A DNA stretch of 64,000 nucleotides from Yamagishiella unicocca (lineage: Eukaryota > Chlorophyta > Chlorophyceae > Chlamydomonadales > Volvocaceae): assembly GCA_003116995.1 (NCBI GenBank), contig BDSL01000001.1, positions 2,356,001 to 2,420,000 on the forward strand, read 5' to 3'. The notes below the pieces were generated by a model, which was not told the DNA's origin, ran no database searches, and was given only the letters and a program-made list of their open reading frames with translations. Position 1 is the stretch's first letter; every line of letters begins with the position of its first letter. Positions 46,901 to 57,335 of the stretch are shown in pieces. Made by a program: the position numbers and the translations under genes.

Positions 46901-49900
46901 TGTGGTAGAGGGGCGCGTACCCCGCGGGTATGCTATCTCGTCAACCGCGTTGACGTCCTCGTTCGTTGCGGGGAGCGCGCTGGCATTGTGATTCTATGGT
47001 TCGCGGCCGGTGGTCGGTGGTGGTGAATGATTTTCCCTCGCCCCTTTCCGCACCGCAAACGTACGCACCTGGTCCACTGCGGCCACGGAGCCGCCGGACA
47101 GGATGTAGACGTTGGCGGTTTCAGTTGGCGGTTCAACCGCCATGATGACTCCCATAAACAACGAGCTGCAGGGCGGGGACGAGGGCAACGTGCGGGGCTG
47201 GTGGTGACGGCCAAAGAATTGCGGGACGTAAGCCAAGCGGGATCCTGGGTGGACCCAACAAAATCGCGATCCACAATCACCTTTTACTACGCGTAGGATC
47301 TGCTTGCAGTCCGCTCTGTACTGCCCCAACGCTTTCCATACCTACGGTGTGCCCTATTCCCCACGCCGGCTGCCAGCCCTGGTCCCGGTAACGGCACTTA
47401 CTCATCTCCCGCTCCGGACACTTTGGACACCGCCAGCCTGAAGGGGAAGACGTATCGATCCTTGTGCAGCGCAACCAGGTCAGTCACCCGGTTCATGACG
47501 GTCTCGCGGCCGGTGGTGATGTGGCGCTTGATGTAGCCGTTGTGGCGCTGGCTGAAGGGCAGCGGCATCAGCATGGCCACGTTCTTGCCCTCCAGCTCAC
47601 CTGGTCAGAGCGGGAAGGAGGAGGAAAGGGAGGGAAGGAGGGAGGGAGGGGCCAGGGCAGCGTTGTTGGCAGCAGCAGGGCTGCAACTCACCCGCTACAC
47701 CCTAAAACGCCGCTGGTGCCTTAGGACGCCAGCTGCTAGTCTCCGCCGGAGAGGCGAAAGTGATATTTCGGGGGCACTTGCAAAGCCGGGCCTACGCGCG
47801 CGGAGGAGACATACCGGCCTTGCGAGCCCCAAGATATGAACGCGCATCCTGCCGCTTACTCACCCTTGTTGTAGCCAAACATGGCGTACGACAGCTTGTT
47901 GGCCATCTGGATCTGGCCGCGGCTGTTGATGATGATCACGGCGTTGACACGCTCGTCCACCTGCCGTACCGATGTAGTACACGACAAGGCGTGGAGGGCG
48001 CTGAACAGACGGTCACAGACACAACGGCTTTCCGCGGTGCCCGCAAACTCGATTCCCATCTCAGCCCCAAAATCGCACCGAACGGCCCCCCTCCTACGTC
48101 ACCCCACCTGCATTGCCCAATCCCCTCTCCACCTTATTTAGCAGCCGCGAGTCATCCCCGTCCAGCCCCTCCAGCTCCAGCGCCGCTGCCTCCTCCTCGC
48201 GCTCCGCCTCCAGCTTCTCCGCCTCCGTGTAGAACTTGGAGGCGCGCCAGGGGTCGTTCTTGACGCCCTCCAGGAAGCGGGCGTAGCCCTTGATCATCTT
48301 GGCCGAGTAGGGGTAGCGCTCCAACACGGTGCGGTACACCTTGTCCGCCTGGAGGAGAGGGAGGCCGAGTCAACGAGAGAGAGCGGTTAACTCCTGGACC
48401 GCAAATACCGCCTGCCATGGTGCTAGCGGGTAGTCGCGCCTGCCTACCTTGACGATGGCCGACTCAATGGCCTTCAGCGACTTGGACAGGTGCGTGAAGG
48501 TGATGTGCTGCTGCAGCAGGTACTGCCAGAAGTTGCGGGTGGCCACGAGGGCCTCGCGATGGGCCCGCATGGCCAGCCTGGGGCCCGGAGGGAGGAGGGA
48601 GAAGGGGGGGGCGGAGGAGGGACGCGGAGGGAGGGCTCAGATGCGGGAGGCGAGCTGGGCTGAGGAAGACTGGTTGCCTGCAGGATGATTGCACGTGCGA
48701 GAACATGCGGAATGCCCTTCCCTTTTGCACATAAGAAACGCACCTACTGAATGCGCGGAATGCCCCAAGGGGCGGGAACCCGTGAACTAACGCCCCATGA
48801 ACAACGCGACATTGCCCATCCCTCGCGGACCTGTAGTTCCGCTGGAACTCCACGTACGACACCAGATCCAGCGTGGACTCGCCGTTGCCCTTGGTCTGCG
48901 CCGTACGGGCCAGGTGCTCCTGCTCGCGGCGGTAGATGGCGAATCGCTCCATGTAGTTGGGGTTGGCCTTTTTGGCGGCCTGCAGCTGGCTGTAGCCGGC
49001 CTGGGGGCGGGAGGGAGGGGTTCTCAGCTGTCAGAAGCAGGCGCTGGATGCGGCTAAACCTGTTTAAGTACGAGGCCAGGAGTCACGTACGGCACCCGTT
49101 GCAAAAACCCAACCCAGCAGCGCAGGCAAGGCCTCCAATCAAACCGTGCGCACTCGCATCCATCGGGCCCCCTGCCCAGCCCCCCTCCAATGGTCGGCAT
49201 CACAACAGCGCAGCTTCACAGCACCGGCGCCCACCCCACTCCAGCCAGCCTCATGGCATCGGCCCTCCCGCCGGCCCCTCCCCTTCCCTCGCCTCACCTG
49301 CGGGTTGTCCAGCACGTCCCACAGAAAGTTCGAGTAGAGCATGATCATGAAGGCACGGGTGGGGAACAGCACCAGCCCGGCCTTGATGATGGCCTCCGCC
49401 TCCTTGACGCGGTCCATATCCAGGACCTCGTCGTCAATCCAGTGCCGCGCCACGCGGCTGATGATCTCCACCTCTATAGGGTCCTTGAAGCGGTAGATGT
49501 CCTTCACCTTGGATCCGGAGGGAGCGTCCCTACGAGCCGGGCAAACGCGGTGGTGGTGGTGGCGGTGGCAGTGGTGGTGGCAGTTGTGGTGGCGGTGGTG
49601 GCAGCGGTGGCAGTTGTGGTGGCGGTGGTGGCAGCGGTGGCAGTTGTGGGGGCGGTGGTGGCAGCGGTGGCAGTTGTGGGGGCGGTGGTGGCAGCAGTGG
49701 CAGTGGTGGATGCGGTGGTGGCAGTGGTGGTAGTGGAGCCGGTGGCGATGGCGGCGCCCGTGGTAGTGGTGGGGATGGCGGTGACGACACCGGCCGCAGC
49801 CTGTAGCCCACACCCTTCCCGGCCCCAAACCCCATCTCACTTGAAGCGCTTCCGCACGAATTGTGACCACGTGTTGAGCCTCAGATATGAAGCACCAAAA

Positions 49901-52900
49901 CCGAAGAGCACCATAGGCCCCAGGCCGAAGAGCATCACATTAGTGATGCGCTTCTCGTATGCGATTACCACCTCCTCAGTGTCGTGGGGCTTGAACAAAA
50001 TGGCGATGGCCAACATTGCTGCCCAGGTGACTCCTAGATAGGAACCGACGCGGATGTGATTGATCACGGTGAACATGTATGGCATCTGTGGGTGGAAAGT
50101 ACGACGTGTACGGCACTTTAGCAATGGTATCGTGGGGCGTTTGACGTCGGCCGTGAGGCCGGTGGGGTCAGAAGAGGCACGTCCTTGTGGTGGTCCGGGA
50201 TGTGGGTCGATCACTTCCGGTCTCTGCCCATCTCTGCCCACCTGGGTTTCACACGCCACCCCCTAGCACGGTATCACAGACGCCGTGCTCCCCGCACTTT
50301 GCTCACGTTTTTGAAGAAGATCCACGTCAGCGCCAGGCACAGGAATGCCTGTATGGCTGTCTGCACCTGCAGCCAGCCCACCACGATGTAGACCACCGTC
50401 ATGGTGACCTTGAGCAAGAAGGCGCGGACTTCCACGTGCGAGTGCGCGCAGCACGTGAAGCGGCGGCTGATGGGGTTGACCTCAAATTCGCCAGTGAAGA
50501 AGATCACCGCCGCCATAACGAAGATCACTTGCGTCACAAGGCCCACGATGAAGGGAATCAGGTGCGGCGTCCGGTAGCAAACTGTGGCGGCGGGGGAAGG
50601 CCGGCAGGAGGAAGCGTTTCAGGCGCAAGTGGAGTGCAGGTAATAATGCAATGAAGGCGAGGGTGGGGCAGTGAAGAGAGACTGCGAGTGCGGATGCGTG
50701 TTTAGGGCGCACCTGGGTAGTGGTGGGTGTGGGGGTGCGCGAGGTCCGAGAGGGAGCGGGCGGCCGTGCAACTCACTTTGATCGGGGAACGTGTACATCC
50801 TGCCCCGGTTCGTCTGGCCGCTACCAAGGAACTGGCAGTCGTAAGAGACTTGGATCAGCGTCAAAGTCGCAATATCAAAGAGGCCAAAGTGGATGGTGGC
50901 GTAGATGCGAAGGATGTAAATCGGCCTGCGGGTCAGCAACAGGCGATTGTGAGCAGACAAGGAAGGCCTTGCCGGCAGCCGAACCCAGCGCTCGCGTACC
51001 CTTCCGCGGTCTCAAACAAAGCAACATTACGTGCAACAATACCACAGTCCGCAATTTTTCCGCCTCCAAATCGGTGCCCCGATGGTACCTGTCCCTGAAG
51101 GGCCTGGCGGGCCCGTGCGCGGACATGCATCAACGCCAAAGCCACCAGCCACCAGGCGGCGAACTGGCGACAGCAGGACAGCGCAAGTCCATCGCACATC
51201 TTCCACTCCGACAACTTCCCCTTTACCAGTGAAGCCCCGCAAGCGCGGCCGCAGTAAGGGCAGCGCACGGCAGCAGGGCCGGGGGGCAGGGCAGGACAGA
51301 GCGCGGAACATCCAGCTCGCAGGCAGGCATCACACGCAGCCACACCCCGTACCAGGTGTACGCGAAGCTCCTGTTCTTGTACGAATAGGCGATCCAAACG
51401 CACAGCGCCAGTGCACACAACAGCATCCCCGTCATGGTGTAAAGGATAGCCACATAGGCCTTGTAGCCCTGCAAGGCGAAAACAGCAGCATTAGCAGCAG
51501 CAGCGCGTGGCCAACGTTACTGGCAGTTCTTGTTTACTGCGGCCCCGTCACCGCTCTCCGGACAGCACGTGACAAACCTCAAACAACCCACCCTCCGTGG
51601 ACCGCACTTCCCAGCGCCGCCTCCCAGGATAAGAACATACGCGTCCGCACGTACGCGATCGCAGCCACCCCTGACCAGTGGACGCAGTGCATCGCACAGC
51701 GGCAGTCCTGCGTGTGCCCCGCCAGCTGTCTGCTTGCCGATAACGGTATCCTTTTAAACGATGGCTCCGACCCAGACCCACGAAGTCCCCCAACATCTTC
51801 CCCAGGGCCTCAGACCCCGATACCGAGAGCGGCAACAGCCCCCGGCTGCCACTGGAGCTCGGGCCCCAGGGAAAACAGCCGCATGGGATCCAGGCCGGAT
51901 ACGCGTGCATGGCGGCCGGTGTCCATCTGGTTCGCGCCCGCAGACCCACCAGCATGTTGGTCACAATGTAGTTCCAGCGAGAGAACGTCAGGATCTGCCA
52001 GTAACTGCTCGGGAAGGGGCGGGTGGCCGGAGGGCATGACGGAAAAGCATGTAGGTGGAAGCATTCTTTTGGAAGCAATCATTTGCGAGCCATCGGCGAG
52101 CAGCCATCATTTTGGAGGCATACAGACGGAGGCCTACTCCGGAAGCCAACACTCAGCCCAGGGCCCCGACAGCCTGGCCCAGAAATTTAACTGAGGCCCG
52201 GTACTCATGAGGAACACCTCGACAAAAACAGGCGACCGGCGGGCAGGTGGTCGGGAGGTGGCGGTAGTGTGGAGACGTAATGCGGTAGCCGAGCAGCAGC
52301 GGTGGCTCTTGCACTCAGACGACAGGGCGGCGACCTCACGTGCCCATGGACTGGCACGGTAGATGGGAGTCAACAGGCGGGAACCCGAGCACTGCAAAGA
52401 TAATCCTAACACGCAGCTAAGGGTAATCCTAACACGCAGCTAAGGTCACCCGCATCGCCCGGGTGCCTTCCGACCCAAAAGGATACCCACGAGCTTTCAT
52501 CGGATCGCCAAGTGCGTCCGGCCTGCGTGCATGGTTGCCTGCGTCAAGATCCCGCCTAGATAACATAACCCCTGGCCTGCTTTGCAAGGGGAATCTCTTT
52601 CGGAAGGAGCACTGAAAAGGGTGCGTTACCCTGCTGCCGAGGACCTATGGCCTCGCCCTGGAAGCCTCGTGTCCACCACCGCTACATGTTCCCCGCTGTG
52701 CACTGAACCTCCCCTTGGATGTAACTGCAGCACTCACATGCTGGTGTCGTCCACCTTCCAGCCATGGGCAGGATTGACGACCAAGGCGAAAAGCTGTGGC
52801 GAGTCCAGTTCCGTGAAACGCAGCGCAGAAGGTGGAGTTGGGCGGGGGAGGAACAGTCAGGAGGTTCACGCAAACGCAGTCGGCAGAAGCTCGATATACA

Positions 52901-53755
52901 GAGCGGGGCGGAAACACGTCAGGAACTGTTGAGTTAATTTGGGTTCATACAGGACTTGCATAGTGGACGATCAATAGGGTAGGGCTCTTGCTTTCCCAGC
53001 AATGCCGTGGCTGCGTGCATAGAATTTTTAGTCGTATGTAGGGGTGCCTACAAGCGAAGTCTAGTACGGTAGCCCGTCACGTGGCGCATGGGCGCTGTTA
53101 CAGTGCAGCGGCTGGTTGCAGGTTTGGCCCAGCAAAAACCCGCGGCCCCCCACCCACACTAGTGATAATCGCGAGAGCGGCCGACAGCTAGTGAGCTGAA
53201 TCTTTTTCGCAATGGCAGACCAGTTGCCATCTTTTGGTACTATGTTCAAAAGATGCCGTGATTCACCCGTTACCATGTGTTGTCATCCGCGCTAATGCCC
53301 CACCTTCCAAGACCGGCGCACCCTAACCCACCTGAGTGAAATCGAACATCAGCTTGATGATTGTAAATTTCAGGTTTTCGTTCATCTTCTCCTTGGACAA
53401 GATGTAAAGGACGGAGAAGATGCCCGCCTACAAAGGAGCGCTGCTGTGATGCGCTGCGGTCATATTTAGCTGTCCTAAGGCGCTGAGTTTCCCTTACCTG
53501 AATCTTGTGTGTTTCCTCAAAGTCGTTCCGTTCATCGTCACCGTCTGGTCCCCCGACATTTTTCAGTCGGCTGTGAGCAACCCGTCGCGAAGTCCGAAGT
53601 TTCACGGCAAACAGAGTTAGTGCATTGAATACAAGTGAGAAACGGCAAGCGCACACGGGTGCAAGAGCCGCGCCGCCCAGAACTTGCCTTGGCCCAGTGG
53701 TTCCTTCCTCCGACGCGGAACCTCGGCTACTTGTGCTCGCCGCGCTGGAAAACAT
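34938..53755 (-). CDS. Large tmcB-like (tiny macrocysts family) membrane protein with PAS-like modules
   Basis: About 34 exons; ends in transcript order: 53755-53688, 53570-53498, 53427-53332, 52793-52738, 52004-51950, 51468-51353, 50925-50777, 50581-50307, 50085-49841, 49529-49298, 49000-48831, 48577-48448, 48348-48133, 47960-47864, 47600-47402, 47165-47069, 46807-46582, 46236-46028, 45838-45695, 45461-43181, 42808-42441, 42113-42022, 41600-41400, 41145-40719, 40300-40199, 39884-39625, 39272-39089, 38922-38675, 38283-38082, 37440-37306, 37044-36838, 36133-35837, 35323-35206, 35038-34938. All phases agree, giving about 2691 residues. ILSKEKMNENLKF opens a multi-pass domain (to about 375). A helical part follows, then PAS-like modules (about 628-725, 727-833, 834-905, 955-1060; e.g. 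VNAVIIINSRGQIQMANK), a long Pro/Ala-rich linker and four or more C-terminal membrane segments. A sensory role is inferred. The last exon and the first intron are uncertain. Confidence 0.8.
36169..36240 (+). repeat. Intronic repeat, family A copy 1
   Basis: About 72 bp beginning ACCCGTGGATGTCCG (first base at 36170 in CCCGTGGATG), with an A-run, TTTTGAGATGCATGCTGGAG and ending GGGTTGGGGA. A near copy lies at 62981-63052. Here it is within the tmcB-like intron 36134-36837. Confidence 0.8.
36283..36313 (+). repeat. Intronic repeat, family B copy 1
   Basis: Contains AAGAGAATCCGCGAATCCAC followed by GGCGG. The same core is at 38446-38490 and, inverted, at 24711-24751; a partial copy is near 57909-57927. 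Lies in the same intron as family A copy 1. Confidence 0.7.
38446..38490 (+). repeat. Intronic repeat, family B copy 2
   Basis: TTTGATAAGAGAATCCGCGA followed by ATCCACGGCCGACAAACCC, inside the tmcB-like intron 38284-38674. Confidence 0.8.
40595..40718. repeat. CCACTCCACCAAC-type minisatellite in a tmcB-like intron
   Basis: Imperfect repetition of CACTCCACCAACCCC units within the intron 40301-40718, reaching the splice donor (on the minus strand) of exon 40719-41145. Confidence 0.85.
41255..41375. repeat. 15-bp minisatellite with ACGTCA cores in a tmcB-like intron
   Basis: About eight imperfect copies of TTTACGTCATCGTAGG in the intron 41146-41399. Most copies keep ACGTCA, the core of CRE/bZIP sites. 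Repeat structure is plain; any regulatory role is speculative. Confidence 0.85.
49547..49745. repeat. GGTGGCAGTGGTGGTGGC-rich VNTR in a tmcB-like intron
   Basis: Tandem GGTGGCAGTTGTGG/GGCGGTGGTGGCAGC units fill the middle of the intron 49530-49840. Plus-strand translation gives only Trp/Arg repeats, so it is not coding. Confidence 0.9.
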
Positions 53756-55595
53756 TGTAGCGCCTCGTGTACTGCCCTAGAAGTCACGTTTGGTGTAGCA
53801 CCCCCGTTGGGCGGTGTGGCCCATGCCCTGACGTCGGTGTTACTTGCCAGAGGCGCGCTCCTAACGCCTCCACCAATACTACGTTATACTAAGAAGTAAT
53901 CAGCGAGTGCGGTTGCTAATTTGGCACTCAAGACTAAACAACCGGCCGTAGGTCTCCCTTCTGAACGCTCACCTACCGCAGCCCTTGCGCGCATAGGAAC
54001 TAAGTGTGTATATTATTAATGGTCGGCATTTGAATATGACACAGACTTATGCGTCCGGGACAATGGGTAGGGCAGACAATGCCCCATGGCAAGTACAGAG
54101 CTGGTAGGTCACAAAACGTTGCGTAGCGGTAAATGCAAGGAACATGAGCAAGGCGTAAAGCGTACTTAATAACCTTTTCATGTGAGTGGTGTATGAGACG
54201 GTGCGCGGCTATAGAAAATTGATCCTCTCGGCCTGAGGTCGTTGAAGTGCGAGAGCAATGTAATCGTGACCAACTACAGCCCTCGGGCTTCCATAATATA
54301 TATATGGTTATTGCCATGGAACTGCTTTGCATACAATGGTCCATCTTCTTCTCCTACTTGAAGTCAGTTTAGTACCGCGTCAACTAGTCGCCAACTTATG
54401 CCTCTGCGGGTTTCCATCGCTGGCGCCACGTAGTCAGTTATATAAATATATTGTCAATTAGAAAATCCATTAAACTTCTGGTGCTGCCGATTGCCTTGAA
54501 CCCTTGATGCCCGGATCAGTCAACAAGGAGCCGCCCGCCACAGTTGGCGCACACAGTCGGGGTGTTTTCCTAGGTTTCCCTCCCGTTCGGCTATTTGTAT
54601 GTAGTAATAATACATAAACTGTACCATAACTTCATCCCACCGGGCGGCCGGGCGAAATGCTATGGGAGATATTCTTGCTGGCCTTGGCTGGCCTTTAAGA
54701 GGGCCTTGTGGCCAACCCATGCCAACCCATGCCAGACAAGGCGTTAGTCGTGAATTCCAGTCTTATAATATATTGACCTACACTTTACGGCCCCGCGCAT
54801 GCGGCCCGCATGGCTTAGTTACGACGTTGCTGGACAAGCTTGCATCAGGATGCATGGATCTGCATGGATGCATACAGCAGGAATTATCGCGCATGTACAC
54901 TCAGGTGCTATAGTAATAAATCTTCGTAGTGTCCCAAATCCAGGGCAAGAAGAGGGGCCCGGTCTCTGGGCTCGCCATATGAAAGCCGGGGCTTAACCCA
55001 GCGGACGCCCCCAAGGGCACCGGGAAAACCTCAAAGGCGCACGAGGTACTGAACACCTGGCATACCACAATGGCAAGCGGGAAGAACCAAAACGTGGATT
55101 AGGTACCGCGTGCAGTCGTGGCTATGATGTTCCCTGGTGCCCTCCTCACGTCCTCAGCACTGTTCTGCACTGTTCACGACGGCCTCGGTCAGGTACGGCC
55201 GAATGCACGACGAGGGAAACCGACGGCACGAGCGTCATTAAGCACGGCGTCCCAGCAGGAGCGCAACAACAACAAGGAGCGCAATCCTCAATTACTAAGG
55301 CTTTGGGATTCTGACAACTTTTGCATCCGTGTCCCAAGTGCTCTGGCGGCCAGGAAAAACGGTAAGCTGCGCCGTGATTATTGTTGGGCAGCGCGCTAGC
55401 AGCGCGCTGGCAGTAAGTATTGTTATACGTATTGTTGGGCAGCGCGCTGGCAGCGGCAGTAAGACATTGGCAGACATGCGCCACATTTAGCCCACCCTTG
55501 CTTGCTCGCATTGTTGCACCATATTTGTACACCGCATTTGTACACCGTCTTCCTCAGTGTCAGGCGATGTGCCCGATGGTTCTACCTCTTGGTCT

Positions 55596-55626
55596 GGAAC
55601 CCACTGTAACCGTTACAGTGGGTTCC
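55596..55626. repeat. Perfect inverted repeat, 15-bp arms
   Basis: GGAACCCACTGTAAC and its exact complement are separated by one base. It could form a strong hairpin or cruciform. Related GGTTACAGGGACCCA words follow within 90 bases, suggesting decayed mobile-element ends. Confidence 0.9.
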
Positions 55627-56453
55627 TGCGACCCTGCGGAATGGTTACAGGGACCCAACGTCCATTCGAGAGGTAGGCATGGTTACAGGGACCCACTAGA
55701 AAGCTTGTTTCGCGCTCGGGGAATAGAACCCTATCTCGGCATCCCTGACACGTGCAGGCCACCGGGCGCACCGGGCGCGGCCGGTCACTGACTGGTGGAC
55801 AAGCAACGCGGATAAAAGGAGCGAACACGAGGTGGCAGCGTGTCAAAGCTTAAAGACACAACTTGGTCTGCTCCATCGCACGGCGTCGCGTCTGACCTTT
55901 CGGTTTGTTGGACCGCCATTTGTTACGCCACAGGCAACAACTGCATCTTCTGACCCTCCAAAACCTTTCAAATACACCAGCGGCTATGTTAGTCTGAAGC
56001 CACGCTTAAAACTAACACTGGAGATCTGTTAATAGCAAGATTACCGGTGCAACGAACAGAACCTCTGTGTTAGTTGTGGCTGATGAATGAGACTTTCCCT
56101 AATGATTTGTTCACTTGAAGCCCCAATGGCTCTCCTTGCCTTTATAACTTTGATTTGAATGCATGACGGTCATCCCGTGTCATCCCATCGGGCACCAGTG
56201 GCGTCCTGGCAGGCAACACGCCTCCACCGAACGGTAACCCGCGCGCTCATCGTCGCTCGCATTAAAGCTTTTGTTTGACTTTAGCCCATGCGACATAGTG
56301 TGCATCCCGTGCAATGACATTGCTGCCTTGAGCTGCCTTTGGCTCCCTTCAATAATAAAGCCTGCCACATACCACAGCTTTCTAAAAGCCAATCGATTTC
56401 GAGTGGGAAGTTTTACTCACTCCACCCCTGGGAACGCAAAGTGCGATCGCGGG

Positions 56454-56458
56454 TTACA
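56454..56458 (-). terminator. TGTAA (minus strand), possible poly(A) signal for the gene at 57336-60053
   Basis: TTACA on the plus strand, about 880 bases past the stop of the minus-strand gene. Position is plausible only. Confidence 0.3.
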
Positions 56459-57335
56459 CACCGGTGCAGAACATGGAGCACGACGCGGGCAAAAGCGCAC
56501 GTCGAGCCGGGACACGGACAAGACGGCCCATCTGACAGCAGCCTCGGCATGTAGACAAACGAACTCGGGCAAATTGACACGGCAAAAACGGCGCCAAAAA
56601 CATTTGCGAAGAGGGGCATGGCGCCGTCGGCTCGGTGGGGTGCCGTTGGCTGCTGGCGAGGAATGGGGCAGAAGGGGTGGCGGCTGTCTTGTAGGCTGCG
56701 GGGTAAGGCCCCGGGCCGGTGGATGAGCTGAGGTAGCTGCCAGCCCATGCTGCGGGACCTACATCGTTAACTGGTGGTTGCACGCAGCACAGCGCACCCC
56801 GACCACCGAGCCGATGCTACCCGCACCGACCGCTTGGGTTCCTGCACAGTGCTGCTGCTGGTATCCGAGTATGGAAGCGTACGGTACATGGTGTTCCCGA
56901 TCGTGGCCGCCTCCACGCGCGCATCCATCACATGCAGCCGGCCAGCTGCTACTGCGCCAGACAGGCACGGGGCCGACGACCCCACAACATGCTGCAGCGG
57001 GCTGGGCAACGGGCAAGTGGCCGTCCCGCGCTTCCTTCAGGCAGCCTCCATTGTCACCTGCATAGGGCCCTACTAAGAACCGGATGGTGCCCTCCCGTGC
57101 GTGCTATCTAAAGCCGGCGCATGCTGCGCAACACCTGCCGAAACCTGTATCCGCGGTCCCTACCGTATCACAACAACCTGCGACATACGCCTTGCAGACT
57201 CCGTGAGGAAGCGCTGCAGCCTTGGCCTGCTTGGCACGGGTCCCTACCGAGTCCCGGTGCAGCGCGGCACCTGGCCGCCATTCTGAGCCCCCTAACAGTC
57301 GCGACTGGCAAGACTGGCTGCCGCCCTGACCCTCC

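Larger units (their letters stand above)
53756..57335. other. Intergenic region upstream of the tmcB-like gene
   Basis: Includes the tmcB-like promoter and, further right, the probable 3' UTR of the next minus-strand gene. Base composition is AT-richer around 54000-54650. A duplicated ATTGTTGGGCAGCGCGCT lies at about 55380 and 55431, a perfect palindrome at 55596-55626, and two copies of GGTTACAGGGACCCA near 55641 and 55680. No protein gene or canonical tRNA was found. Confidence 0.4.

Noticed and set aside
49497..49733. Trp/Arg-repeat plus-strand frame
   Set aside because: Translation of an intronic VNTR.
55715..55735. B-box-like GGTTCTATTCC on the minus strand
   Set aside because: T-stem pairing fails and no D-arm could be found at the right distance.
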